A stretch of 64,000 nucleotides of DNA, from NCBI RefSeq assembly GCF_009192945.1, contig NZ_NSET01000032.1:1-64000 (forward strand), written 5' to 3'. Position numbers and translations under genes: made by a program. Under the pieces are notes generated by a model. The model was not told the DNA's origin and searched no databases. It saw only the letters and a program-made list of their open reading frames with translations. Source of the DNA: Xanthomonas maliensis (GTDB lineage Bacteria > Pseudomonadota > Gammaproteobacteria > Xanthomonadales > Xanthomonadaceae). Position 1 is the first letter of the stretch. Each line of letters begins with the position of its first letter. Shown here piece by piece: positions 43,857 through 52,431 of the stretch.

Positions 43857-43871
43857 TGTCCTTGCATGTCA
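43857..43871 (+). promoter_or_regulatory. TGTC direct repeat upstream of gspC
   Basis: TGTCC-N5-TGTCA with a ten-base period, in an unusually AT-rich stretch (43862-43900) likely to hold the gspC-N promoter. Two more copies of the half-site follow: TGACA at 43886-43890 and TGTCA at 43907-43911. Confidence 0.3.
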
Positions 43872-43940
43872 TTATTTCTCACAGCTGACATATATCGGCC
43901 GCATTCTGTCATCCGTTCGCAATTCCGAGACGGATGTCCC

Positions 43941-44744
43941 GTGTTCCCTGCCTCGCTCCACGTTGGCACTTGGTGGTCCGCGCTGTGGTTACGACGCGTA
44001 CTGCTGGCTGGCTTGCTCGCACTGTTGACGCTGCAGGGCATGCGCCTGCTGTGGTTGCTGCTGACGCCGCTGGAACCGCTGGGCGCGCTGCCGCCGCAAG
44101 GCAAGGCGGTCGCGCCGGCGTTGCAGCACGATGTGTTCTTCCGCAACGGCCGCGCCGTCGATCGCGATCTGGCCGCCAGCATCGTGTTGCACGGCGTGCG
44201 GCTGGGGACGCAGCCGGCAGCCTATCTGAGTCGTGATGGTCAGCCGCAGGGCGCCTATCGTCGCGGCGATGTGGTCGGCGATGGCGTGCGCGTGCATGCC
44301 ATCGCAGCCGACCATGTGCTGCTGCGCGTCGGCGCTGGGCTGCAGCGCGTCGGGTTGGCGGCGCCGGCCAGCGCAGTCGGCGGGACTCAGGTTGCGGCGT
44401 CGCCGTCGATACCGGCTGCTAGCGCTGCGGCGATAGCGAACGTGGCAGTGCCGGCAAGCGCACCTGCTGCGGCAGCGGTCGATCCACAGCAACTGCTGAG
44501 CACCACTGGCCTGCGTACCAGTCCCGACGGTGCCGGATTGACGGTGGTGGCACGCGGCGATGGTGCCTTGCTGCGCCAAGCCGGCCTGATGCCCGGCGAT
44601 GTATTGACCCAGGTCAATGGGCGCGCCCTCGATGTGGCCCAGCTCCCCGAGCTGCAGGACGAGCTGCGCGAGGGCCACACCGCCACGCTGACCTACCGCC
44701 GCGATGGCCAGACCCACACCTTGACCTTGAAGCGCCCGCAATGA
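43941..44744 (+). CDS. gspC: Type II secretion system protein C (inner-membrane, HR and PDZ domains)
   Basis: A 267-residue T2SS C protein linking the inner-membrane platform to the secretin. A single TM (about 17-37) is followed by the HR domain (IVLHGVRLG...GDGVRVHAIAADHVLLRV), which binds GspD. A Pro/Ala-rich linker leads to a C-terminal PDZ domain (ALLRQAGLMPGDVLTQVNGRALD). The GTG at 43941 gives the shortest typical N-terminus. ATGs at 43815, 43854 and 43866 are also in frame, but they lie in the terminator and promoter-like region. It is the first gene of a gspC-N operon of the Xcs type and overlaps gspD by 4 bases. Confidence 0.82.
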   Translation: MFPASLHVGTWWSALWLRRVLLAGLLALLTLQGMRLLWLLLTPLEPLGALPPQGKAVAPALQHDVFFRNGRAVDRDLAASIVLHGVRLGTQPAAYLSRDGQPQGAYRRGDVVGDGVRVHAIAADHVLLRVGAGLQRVGLAAPASAVGGTQVAASPSIPAASAAAIANVAVPASAPAAAAVDPQQLLSTTGLRTSPDGAGLTVVARGDGALLRQAGLMPGDVLTQVNGRALDVAQLPELQDELREGHTATLTYRRDGQTHTLTLKRPQ

Positions 44745-46810
44745 CTGCTGCTCGTGCTCTCTGGTTGCTTCCGGCCACCCTGTTGCTCGCCCTGCCAATG
44801 CTGCCGAGCGGCGCGCTACATGCGGCCGATGCGCCTGCCGTGCGTCTGCAGGACGTGGATCTGCGTGCCTTCATCCAGGATGTCTCGCGTGCCACCGGCA
44901 TCACCTTCATCGTCGATGCGCGGGTGCAGGGGGCGGTCAACGTCGCGCGCGCGCAGGCGATGTCCGAGGCGGACCTGCTCGGCATGTTGCTGGCGGTGTT
45001 GCGGGCCAATGGTTTGATCGCAGTGTCCAGCGGGCCATCCACCTACCGCATCGTGCCCGACGATACCGCCGCCCAGCAGCCGGGCAGCGCCGGCAATGGC
45101 ACCCTCGGTTTTGCCACCCAGGTGTTCGCGCTGCAGCGTGTGGACGCGCGCAGCGCCGCGGAGATTCTCAAGCCGCTGGTCGGCCGCGGCGGCGTGATCA
45201 TGGCGATGCCGCAGGGCAATAGCCTGCTGCTGGCCGATTACGCCGACAATCTGCGACGCATTCGCGGGCTGGTGGCGCAGATCGATGCCGACCGCGCGGC
45301 GATCGATACGGTGAGCTTGCGCAATAGTTCGGCCACCGAGCTGGCCCGCACGCTGCTGAGCCTGTTCGGCCAGGGCGGCGAACGCAGCAGCGTGCTGTCG
45401 GTGTTGCCGGTGGACAGCAGCAATTCGTTGATCGTACGTGGCGACCCGGCATTGGTGCAGCGGGTCGTGCGCACCGCGCTCGATCTGGATGGACGCGCCG
45501 AACGCCGTGGCGATGTCAGCGTCGTCCGCCTGCAACACGCCAGCGCCGAGCAGCTGTTGCCGGTGCTGCAGCAACTGGTGGGGCAGACCCCGGCCGGCGA
45601 CGGCAGCGCAAGCCAGGACACGCGCAGTCCGGCACTGGACGTGGCCAATGCGGCGGCAGGTGCGGCGCCGGCCCAGGTGATCGCGCCGGCGGGCGGCAAA
45701 CGCCCGGTGATCGTGCGCTACCCCGGTTCCAATGCGCTGATCATCAATGCCGATCCAGAGACCCAACGCGCGTTGATGGACGTGATCCGGCAGTTGGACG
45801 TGCACCGCGAACAGGTCCTGGTCGAAGCGATCGTCGTGGAGATCTCCGATACCGCGGCCAAGCGGCTGGGCGTGCAGCTGCTGGTGGCCGGCCGTAACGG
45901 CACCGTGCCGCTGCTAGCCACCCAGTACGCCGGCGCGCAACCCGGCATCGTGCCGCTGGCCGCCGCCGCGGCCGGAACCCGCAGCGGCGACAGCGACGAT
46001 GACTCGGTGCTGGAGCAGGCACGCAACGCTGCCGCGCAATCGCTGTTGGGGCTCAGCGGCGGCTTGATCGGTCTGGCCGGGCAGAGCAACGACACCGTGT
46101 TCGGCATGATCATCGACGCGGTCAAGCGCGATACCGGTTCCAACCTGCTGTCCACGCCCTCGATCATGACGCTGGACAACGAGCAGGCGCGCATCCTGGT
46201 CGGGCAGGAAGTGCCGATCACCACCGGCGAGGTGCTGGGCGCGGCCAACGACAACCCGTTCCGCACCATCCAGCGGCAGGACGTCGGTGTGGAACTGGAG
46301 GTGCGACCGCAGATCAACACCGCCGGCGGCATCACCTTGTCGATCAAGCAAGAGGTGTCGGCGATCGCCGGGCCGGTCAGCGCGCAGTCGTCCGAGCTGG
46401 TGTTCAACAAGCGCCAGATCGAAACGCGGGTGGTGGTAGAGAACGGCGCGATCGTTGCGTTGGGTGGACTGCTCGACCAGAACGAACGACAGACGGTGGA
46501 GAAGGTGCCGCTGCTGGGCGACGTGCCGGGCCTGGGTGCGCTGTTCCGCCACAAGTCGCGCAACCGCGACAAGACCAACCTGATGGTGTTCATTCGCCCG
46601 ACCATCATCCGCGATGCGGCCGATGCGCAGCGGGTCACCGCGCCCCGCTATTCCTATCTCCGCGACCAGCAACTCAGCGATGGTGCGCCGGAGGCGGCAC
46701 TGGATGCGCTGGTGCGCGACTACCTGCGCGCCCAGCCACCGATCGCACCGTCGGTACCGGCCGCCACGCGGCCAGTTCCCACGCCGGCAGTGCCAAGCTT
46801 GCGGCAATAA
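44741..46810 (+). CDS. gspD: Type II secretion system secretin GspD
   Basis: A 689-residue outer-membrane secretin. The signal peptide (LLPATLLLALPMLPSGALHA) is followed by the N0 domain (LRAFIQDVSRATGITFIVDARV). N1-N3 repeats follow (VFALQRVDARSAAEILKPLVG, LVQRVVRTALDLDGR). The C-terminal secretin domain includes VPITTGEVLGA, VEKVPLLGDVPGLGALFRHK and LMVFIRPTIIRD. A Ser/Pro/Thr-rich C-terminal tail follows, where an S domain for pilotin binding could sit; no pilotin gene is present in the operon. It overlaps gspC (ATGA) and precedes gspE by three bases. Confidence 0.95.
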   Translation: MTAARALWLLPATLLLALPMLPSGALHAADAPAVRLQDVDLRAFIQDVSRATGITFIVDARVQGAVNVARAQAMSEADLLGMLLAVLRANGLIAVSSGPSTYRIVPDDTAAQQPGSAGNGTLGFATQVFALQRVDARSAAEILKPLVGRGGVIMAMPQGNSLLLADYADNLRRIRGLVAQIDADRAAIDTVSLRNSSATELARTLLSLFGQGGERSSVLSVLPVDSSNSLIVRGDPALVQRVVRTALDLDGRAERRGDVSVVRLQHASAEQLLPVLQQLVGQTPAGDGSASQDTRSPALDVANAAAGAAPAQVIAPAGGKRPVIVRYPGSNALIINADPETQRALMDVIRQLDVHREQVLVEAIVVEISDTAAKRLGVQLLVAGRNGTVPLLATQYAGAQPGIVPLAAAAAGTRSGDSDDDSVLEQARNAAAQSLLGLSGGLIGLAGQSNDTVFGMIIDAVKRDTGSNLLSTPSIMTLDNEQARILVGQEVPITTGEVLGAANDNPFRTIQRQDVGVELEVRPQINTAGGITLSIKQEVSAIAGPVSAQSSELVFNKRQIETRVVVENGAIVALGGLLDQNERQTVEKVPLLGDVPGLGALFRHKSRNRDKTNLMVFIRPTIIRDAADAQRVTAPRYSYLRDQQLSDGAPEAALDALVRDYLRAQPPIAPSVPAATRPVPTPAVPSLRQ

Positions 46811-46813
46811 TCC

Positions 46814-48310
46814 ATGTCGACGCTCCCGCACCTGTCGATTTCCTATGCGTTCGCCAAGCGCCATGGCGTGCTGCTGCTCGCGGCCGATGCCGACAGCGGG
46901 CCCGAGGTCGGTCTGCGCGCGGACGGCGATGGCCGCGCATTGATCGAACTGCGACGCGTGCTGGGCCGCCCCTTGCGGGTGCAGGCACTGGCCGCAGCGG
47001 ATTTCGATCGGCATCTGGCGCGCATTTATGCCGATGCCGGGTTGCAACAAGGCGTGCCGATGGATGCGTTGGAGCTGCATGGCAGCCTGGACGCGCTGAT
47101 CGACGAGCTGCCCACCGCCGATCTGCTCGACAGCCAGGACGATGCGCCGATCATTCGCCTGATCAACGGCATCATCGCCGAAGCGGCACGCCTGGGCGCC
47201 TCCGACGTTCACCTGGAATCCTACGAATCGCGCCTGCAGGTCCGCCTGCGCGTGGATGGTGTGATGCGCGAGGCGGCGACCTTGCCAGGGCGGATCGCTC
47301 CGCTGCTGGTGTCGCGGGTCAAGGTGATGGCGCGGCTGGACATCGCCGAGAAACGCATCCCGCAGGATGGCCGGGTGTCGCTGGCGATGGGCGGCAAATT
47401 GCTCGATGTGCGCGTTTCCACGCTGCCCACCCGTGGCAGCGAGCGGGTGGTGTTGCGCATCCTCGACAAGGACCAGGGCGCGCTGTCGCTGGCGCAGCTG
47501 GGAATGCCGCCGACGGTGATGGCCACCGTGCAGCGGGCCCTGCAGATTCCCAATGGCATCGTGCTGGTCACCGGGCCTACCGGCTCGGGCAAGACCACCA
47601 CGCTGTATGCTGGCCTGAGTCTGCTCAACGACGGCACCCGCAACATCCTCACTGTCGAGGATCCGGTGGAATACGCCATCGATGGCATCGGCCAGACCCA
47701 GGTCAATGCGCGTGTCGGCATGACCTTCGCTGCGGGCCTGCGGGCGATTCTGCGACAGGACCCGGACGTGGTGATGCTCGGCGAGATCCGCGACGGCGAA
47801 ACCGCGCAGATTGCCGTGCAGGCCAGCCTGACTGGCCATCTGGTGCTCTCCACCGTCCATACCAACGATGCGATCGGCGCGGTGACGCGTCTGCGCGACA
47901 TGGGGATCGAGCCGTTCCTGCTGGCCTCCAGTCTGCGGCTGATTCTCGCCCAACGATTGGTGCGCCGGCTATGCCCTCACTGCCGCACACCGCGCCCCGT
48001 CGATGCGGCCGCACGCCAGCTGCTGGACACCGCAGCACCTGCGCAGCTCTACGTCGCGGTCGGCTGCGCACTCTGCCAGCACACCGGCTATAGCGGCCGG
48101 GTCGGGCTGTACGAGGCCGTGGTGGTGGACGAGGCCTTGCGTCGCCTGATCGGCGACAACGCCGATGAGCATGCGTTGGCCACCGTCGCGTTCGCGCGCG
48201 CACCGCGTCTGAGCGATGCCGCACGCGATGCGGTGCTGCAGGGACTCACCACCCTGGAAGAAGCCTTGCGGGTGACCCGTCAGCAGGAGCCGGACCATGC
48301 CGCGCTTTGA
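46814..48310 (+). CDS. gspE: Type II secretion system ATPase GspE
   Basis: Cytoplasmic hexameric ATPase (498 aa) that drives pseudopilus assembly. The N-terminal N1E region (about 1-105) binds the inner-membrane GspL. Walker A GPTGSGKTT is at 254-262. Further downstream are an Asp box (ILTVEDPVEYAIDGIGQ) and Walker B LRQDPDVVMLGEIRD. A tetracysteine zinc motif (CPHC about 386-389 and CALC about 417-420) is present, as in GspE and absent from most PilT proteins. It overlaps gspF by 14 bases. Confidence 0.96.
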   Translation: MSTLPHLSISYAFAKRHGVLLLAADADSGPEVGLRADGDGRALIELRRVLGRPLRVQALAAADFDRHLARIYADAGLQQGVPMDALELHGSLDALIDELPTADLLDSQDDAPIIRLINGIIAEAARLGASDVHLESYESRLQVRLRVDGVMREAATLPGRIAPLLVSRVKVMARLDIAEKRIPQDGRVSLAMGGKLLDVRVSTLPTRGSERVVLRILDKDQGALSLAQLGMPPTVMATVQRALQIPNGIVLVTGPTGSGKTTTLYAGLSLLNDGTRNILTVEDPVEYAIDGIGQTQVNARVGMTFAAGLRAILRQDPDVVMLGEIRDGETAQIAVQASLTGHLVLSTVHTNDAIGAVTRLRDMGIEPFLLASSLRLILAQRLVRRLCPHCRTPRPVDAAARQLLDTAAPAQLYVAVGCALCQHTGYSGRVGLYEAVVVDEALRRLIGDNADEHALATVAFARAPRLSDAARDAVLQGLTTLEEALRVTRQQEPDHAAL

Positions 48311-49499
48311 CTATACCGTGCTCGATCTGCACGGGCAGCAGCGCCAGGGCGTGATCCGCGCCGACACCGCGCAGCAGGCGCGCAGCCTGCTGGAGCGGCG
48401 CGATTGGGTGCCGGTGCGGGTCGATGCCGCCACGGTTGCCGACGACGTACGCGTGCGGGCGGCGCGCTTCCGCAACAAGGACCTGGTGCTGTTCACCCGC
48501 CAGTTGGCGACGCTGGTGGAGACGGTGCCGGTGGAAGAAGCGCTACGGGCGATCGGCAGTCAGGCCGATCGGCGTGGCGTGCGACAGGTGACCGCGCACA
48601 CCCACGCGCAGGTGGTCGAGGGCTTTCGCCTGTCCGATGCGATGGCACGGCAGGGCAACGCGTTTCCGCCGTTGTATCGCGCGATGGTGGCGGCCGGCGA
48701 GGGCGCAGGTGCACTGCCGCAGGTGTTGGCGCGGCTGGCCGATCTGCTCGAACGGCAGGCGCAGGTCCGCGGCAAACTGCTGTCTGCGCTGGTCTATCCG
48801 GCGGCGCTGGCGCTGACCGCCGCGGCGGTGGTGGTCGTGCTGATGACCTGCGTGGTGCCCAAGGTGGTGGACCAGTTCGATTCGATGGGGCGTGCGCTGC
48901 CGTGGCTGACGCGTGCGGTCATCGCGGTGTCGCAGGGCTTGCTGCAGGCGGGGCTCCCCGCACTCCTGGGGGCGGTGTTGCTGGCGGTGGTGGCCGCGCG
49001 GGTGCTGCAACAGCCGGTGCCGCGCCTGGCTGCCGATCGTGCCCTGTTGCGGCTGCCGCTGCTGGGACGCTTGCTGCGCGACCTGCATGCCGCGCGTATG
49101 GCGCGCACGCTGGCGATCATGGTCAGCAGCGGCTTGCCGTTGATGGAAGGGCTGATGATCGCCGCACGCACCGTGGACAACCGCGCCCTGCGGCAGGCCA
49201 CCGATGCGATGGTGGCGGCGATTCGCGAAGGCGGCAGCCTGTCGGCGGCGATGAAGCGCGCTGGGGTGTTTCCGCCCACGCTGCTGTACATGGCGTCCAG
49301 CGGCGAGAACAGCGGCCGGCTGGCGCCGATGCTCGAGCGTGCGGCCGACTATCTCGAGCGCGAGTTCGAATCCTTCACCAGCGCTGCGATGAGCCTGCTC
49401 GAGCCGGCCATCATCGTGCTGCTCGGTGGTGTGGTGGCGGTGATCGTGCTGTCGATCCTGCTGCCGATCCTGCAGTTCAACACCCTCGCGCTCGGCTAG
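48297..49499 (+). CDS. gspF: Type II secretion system inner-membrane platform protein GspF
   Basis: A 400-residue polytopic inner-membrane platform protein. Two homologous GspF cytoplasmic domains (about 65-190 and 268-390) flank and follow the membrane spans: LVYPAALALTAAAVVVVLMTCVV, LPALLGAVLLAVVAARVL and a C-terminal IIVLLGGVVAVIVLSILLPI. Repeated motifs are FTRQLATLVETVPVEEALR and ARTLAIMVSSGLPLMEGL. It contacts GspE and GspL. The start lies within gspE (overlap 14 bases). Confidence 0.95.
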   Translation: MPRFDYTVLDLHGQQRQGVIRADTAQQARSLLERRDWVPVRVDAATVADDVRVRAARFRNKDLVLFTRQLATLVETVPVEEALRAIGSQADRRGVRQVTAHTHAQVVEGFRLSDAMARQGNAFPPLYRAMVAAGEGAGALPQVLARLADLLERQAQVRGKLLSALVYPAALALTAAAVVVVLMTCVVPKVVDQFDSMGRALPWLTRAVIAVSQGLLQAGLPALLGAVLLAVVAARVLQQPVPRLAADRALLRLPLLGRLLRDLHAARMARTLAIMVSSGLPLMEGLMIAARTVDNRALRQATDAMVAAIREGGSLSAAMKRAGVFPPTLLYMASSGENSGRLAPMLERAADYLEREFESFTSAAMSLLEPAIIVLLGGVVAVIVLSILLPILQFNTLALG

Positions 49500-49525
49500 C
49501 GCCATCCTCGCTTCGGAGACCCTCC

Positions 49526-49984
49526 ATGCCACCCACCGCATCCCTTCGCCATCGCGTCGCGCGCCCTGCGCGCACGGCCGGTTTCACCCTGGTCGAGCTG
49601 ATGGTGGTCATCGTCATTCTCGGCCTGCTGGCCACGGTGGTGATGATCAACGTCATGCCCAGCCAAGACCGCGCGATGGCCGAGAAGGCGCGTGCCGATG
49701 TCGCCGTGCTGGAACAGGCGCTGGAAACCTATCGGCTGGACAATCTGGCGTATCCCACCAGCGAACAAGGCCTGCAGGCCCTGCTGGCCGCACCTGCCGG
49801 GCTCGGCCGGCCGGAGCGCTACCGCCCGGGCGGCTATATCCGTCGCCTGCCGGAAGATCCATGGGGGCATGCGTATCAATACCGCCGGCCAGGCCGCAGT
49901 GGGGGCTTCGACGTGTATTCCTTCGGTGCCGATGGCGCCGAAGGCGGCGATGGCGACAACGCCGATATCGGCAACTGGCGCTGA
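49526..49984 (+). CDS. gspG: Type II secretion major pseudopilin GspG
   Basis: A 152-residue major pseudopilin. A basic leader (MPPTASLRHRVARPARTAG) is cut between Gly19 and Phe20. The mature FTLVELMVVIVILGLLATVV has the conserved Glu at +5, typical of prepilin-peptidase substrates. The family C-terminus follows: DNLAYPTSEQGLQALLAAP, LPEDPWGHAYQYRRPG and a Gly/Asp-rich calcium-binding end (SFGADGAEGGDGDNADIGNW). The ATG at 49526 gives the correct leader. A prepilin peptidase gene is absent from the operon. Confidence 0.95.
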   Translation: MPPTASLRHRVARPARTAGFTLVELMVVIVILGLLATVVMINVMPSQDRAMAEKARADVAVLEQALETYRLDNLAYPTSEQGLQALLAAPAGLGRPERYRPGGYIRRLPEDPWGHAYQYRRPGRSGGFDVYSFGADGAEGGDGDNADIGNWR

Positions 49985-49993
49985 GCGGACGGC

Positions 49994-50482
49994 ATGTCGG
50001 TGCGTCCGTCGCTGTCAGGCTGCCGGTTGCGGTTGGCGCGTGCGCGCGGTTTCAGTCTGCTCGAGGTATTGATGGTGTTGGTGATCACGGCGCTGGCCGG
50101 CACCTTGGTCCTGCTGACCCTGCCTGATCGCCGGCCCAACGTGGCCGCGCAGGCCGACACGCTGGCCGGCGCGTTGGCGCACGCGCGCGACGAGGCCGTG
50201 CTTAGTCTGCGCATGGTGGAGGTGAGCGTGCGCGCCGATGGCTACCGATTCCGTCGCCAGCACGCCGATCGGTGGCAGCCGATGGAACCGCCGTTTGTCG
50301 ATGCGCAGTGGGCGGACGGGATCCAGGCCGCACTGCCGGCGGGCACGCAGCAACAGAGCGTGCGCTTCGATCCGACCGGCGCGGCCACACCGCAACGGGT
50401 AGTGCTGCGCGACGGCGCGCGACACGTGGCGCTGCAGATCGATGCCAATGGCATGGTGCAGGTCGATGCGGCGGCGCGCTGA
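49994..50482 (+). CDS. gspH: Type II secretion minor pseudopilin GspH
   Basis: A 162-residue minor pseudopilin. The basic leader ends in LARARG with cleavage between Gly19 and Phe20. The mature FSLLEVLMVLVITALAGTLV has Glu at +5. The globular region is short, with RHVALQIDANGMVQVDAAAR at the end. It lies ten bases after gspG and overlaps gspI by 17 bases if gspI starts at 50466. It helps form the pseudopilus tip with I, J and K. Confidence 0.9.
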   Translation: MSVRPSLSGCRLRLARARGFSLLEVLMVLVITALAGTLVLLTLPDRRPNVAAQADTLAGALAHARDEAVLSLRMVEVSVRADGYRFRRQHADRWQPMEPPFVDAQWADGIQAALPAGTQQQSVRFDPTGAATPQRVVLRDGARHVALQIDANGMVQVDAAAR

Positions 50483-50846
50483 TTCCCGCGCGATGGCAGG
50501 CTTTTCGCTGCTGGAACTGCTGGTCGCGCTGGCAGTGTTCGGCATGGCGGTGGTCGCCCTGCTCAATCTGTCGACCGAAAGCGCACGGACCGCTGCGGTG
50601 CTGGAAGAGCGCACCCTGGCAGCACTGGTGGCCGAAAACCAGATCTGCGCGGCGCTGCTGGCGCCGCCGGCCAGCTTGGGCGCTGCCGCCAAGGGACAGG
50701 AGCGCGCTGGCGGGCGCGTCTGGCAATGGCAGCGTCAGAGCCAGCCCGCAGGCGCGCCCGGCTTGCTGCGCATCGATGTGCGGGTGTACGCCGAGGGCCA
50801 GGCGCAGGAGCTGGCCCAGCTGCAGGTTGTGCGGAGCGTGCAATGA
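50466..50846 (+). CDS. gspI: Type II secretion minor pseudopilin GspI
   Basis: A 126-residue minor pseudopilin. The start at 50466 gives a basic leader MRRRADSRAMAG, cut between Gly12 and Phe13, and the mature FSLLELLVALAVFGMAVVAL with Glu at +5. The later ATG (50493) would leave only MAG before the cleavage site, which is too short for prepilin peptidase recognition. It therefore overlaps gspH by 17 bases and gspJ by 4. GspI is thought to nucleate the tip with J and K. Confidence 0.88.
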   Translation: MRRRADSRAMAGFSLLELLVALAVFGMAVVALLNLSTESARTAAVLEERTLAALVAENQICAALLAPPASLGAAAKGQERAGGRVWQWQRQSQPAGAPGLLRIDVRVYAEGQAQELAQLQVVRSVQ

Positions 50847-51442
50847 GCGCCGATCGCCACCGTGGCTTCAGCCTGGTCGAGTTGCTGGTGGCGCTGGCGA
50901 TCTTCGCCCTGGTGGCGAGCGCGGCGGTGGTGATCTTGCGGCAGAGCATCGATCAACGGGAGATCGTCCAGCTGCGGCTGCAGCAGCTGCGCGAGGTCCA
51001 GCTTGCGCATGCCTTGCTACGCAGCGACCTGCAGCAGGCAGCGGTGCGGCGCACGCGCAATGGCGACGGTAACGCCGCGCGCACGGCGTTCGTCGCCGAA
51101 GCAGCGGGTGGCTCCGGCCCACTGTTGGCCTTCGTGCGACGCGGCTGGAGCAATCCGGACCAGGCGCCGCGGGCGTCCTTGCAGTACGTCGAATATCGTC
51201 TGGTCGAGGATCGCTTGGAACGACGCACGCGTCCCGCATTGGATGGCGCAGCACTCGGTCCACCGTACGTGCTGCTACGCGGCGTGCGTTCGGCAGTGCT
51301 GGGCTTCCATTACCGTGCACAGTGGAGCGATGGCTGGAGCGGTGGGCTGGAGGCGCTGCCGGATGCGGTGGCGCTGGAGTTGGAGTTGGAGCAGTGGGGC
51401 TATCTGCGGCAGGTCTTCCTGTTGCCGGAGGGGCGTGCATGA
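50843..51442 (+). CDS. gspJ: Type II secretion minor pseudopilin GspJ
   Basis: A 199-residue minor pseudopilin. The leader MSADRHRG is cut between Gly8 and Phe9. The mature FSLVELLVALAIFALVASAA has Glu at +5. The globular domain includes LLAFVRRGWSNPDQAPRASLQYVEYRL, a segment typical of GspJ. It overlaps gspI and gspK by 4 bases each, indicating one polycistron. Confidence 0.93.
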   Translation: MSADRHRGFSLVELLVALAIFALVASAAVVILRQSIDQREIVQLRLQQLREVQLAHALLRSDLQQAAVRRTRNGDGNAARTAFVAEAAGGSGPLLAFVRRGWSNPDQAPRASLQYVEYRLVEDRLERRTRPALDGAALGPPYVLLRGVRSAVLGFHYRAQWSDGWSGGLEALPDAVALELELEQWGYLRQVFLLPEGRA

Positions 51443-52431
51443 GGACGTGGCATGGTCCGGCCAGACAGCGCGGCACGGCCTTGCTGACGGTGCTGCTGCT
51501 GGTGGCGGTGATGACGCTGCTGATGGTTGCGGTGCTCGACGACCTGCGCTTTGGCCAGCGCCGCACCGCCAACGGTGCGGCGCTGACGCAGGCCCAGTGG
51601 CATGCGCTCGGCAGCGAAGCGATCGCGCGCCAGCAATTGCAGGCGTTGGCGCGCCGCACACCGGGGCGGACCACGCTGGACGGCGGCTGGAACGATCGGC
51701 CCCTGCTGTTTCCGCTTGAGCAGGGCGCCGTGCGTGTGCGCCTGCGCGACCGCGGCAGCTGCTTCAATCTCAATAGCGTGGTGGCTGGGGCCGGCGAGCA
51801 ATGGCAGCGCAGCGAGGACGGTGCGCGCCAATACCGGGCGTTGCTGCAGGCACTGGGCGAAGCGCCGGCGCACGCCGATGCGCTGACCGACGCACTGGTC
51901 GACTGGATCGACAGCGATGCGCTGCCGGGCGCGCATGGCCACGAGGACATGCACTACCTGCAAAGCGCGCAGCCGCGTCGCAGCGGGGCGACGTTGCTGG
52001 CCGGTGTCAGTGAGTTGGCCGCAATCGCTGGCTACACGCCGGCGACCATCGCGCGGCTGCGGCCCTATGCGTGTGCGTTGCCGGAAGGACGCCTGTCGCC
52101 GATCAACATCAACAGCTTGCAGGTGGACGATGCGCCGGTGCTGGTGGCCTTGACCAGCGGTGCGATCACGTTGACCGCTGCCCGTCGCCTGATCGCCGAG
52201 CGGCCCGCCGGCGGCTGGCGCGATCCGGCGGTGTTCTGGAACCGACCGGCGCTGGTGCAAGCGGCTCTCCCGAATCCGGTGCTGCAACAGGTCGCGCTGC
52301 GCACCACCTATTTCGACCTCGACAGTCAGGTCGACCATGCCGGTGCGCAGGTCATGCTGCAGGCGCAACTGCGGCAGGATGCCGATGGTCGGGTGCGACT
52401 GGTGGCACGCCAATGGAGTCCCGATCAATGA
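51439..52431 (+). CDS. gspK: Type II secretion minor pseudopilin GspK
   Basis: A 330-residue pseudopilin that caps the pseudopilus tip. The leader MRTWHGPARQRG is followed by the mature TALLTVLLLVAVMTLLMVAV. The +5 residue is Thr rather than Glu, as is usual for GspK. A large alpha domain includes the signature ALVDWIDSD and a helix-hairpin-helix-like ININSLQVDDAPVLVAL. The disulfide/metal-site region FNLNSVVA follows the TM. It overlaps gspJ and gspL by 4 bases. Confidence 0.93.
   Translation: MRTWHGPARQRGTALLTVLLLVAVMTLLMVAVLDDLRFGQRRTANGAALTQAQWHALGSEAIARQQLQALARRTPGRTTLDGGWNDRPLLFPLEQGAVRVRLRDRGSCFNLNSVVAGAGEQWQRSEDGARQYRALLQALGEAPAHADALTDALVDWIDSDALPGAHGHEDMHYLQSAQPRRSGATLLAGVSELAAIAGYTPATIARLRPYACALPEGRLSPININSLQVDDAPVLVALTSGAITLTAARRLIAERPAGGWRDPAVFWNRPALVQAALPNPVLQQVALRTTYFDLDSQVDHAGAQVMLQAQLRQDADGRVRLVARQWSPDQ

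Noticed and set aside
41161..43872. A 903-codon minus-strand frame opposite the T2SS-linked TonB receptor
   Set aside because: It mirrors the receptor frame and has no motif of its own.
43857..43890. A Pho box upstream of gspC
   Set aside because: The half-site period is ten, not eleven, and the second half matches poorly. It is kept only as a low-confidence direct repeat.
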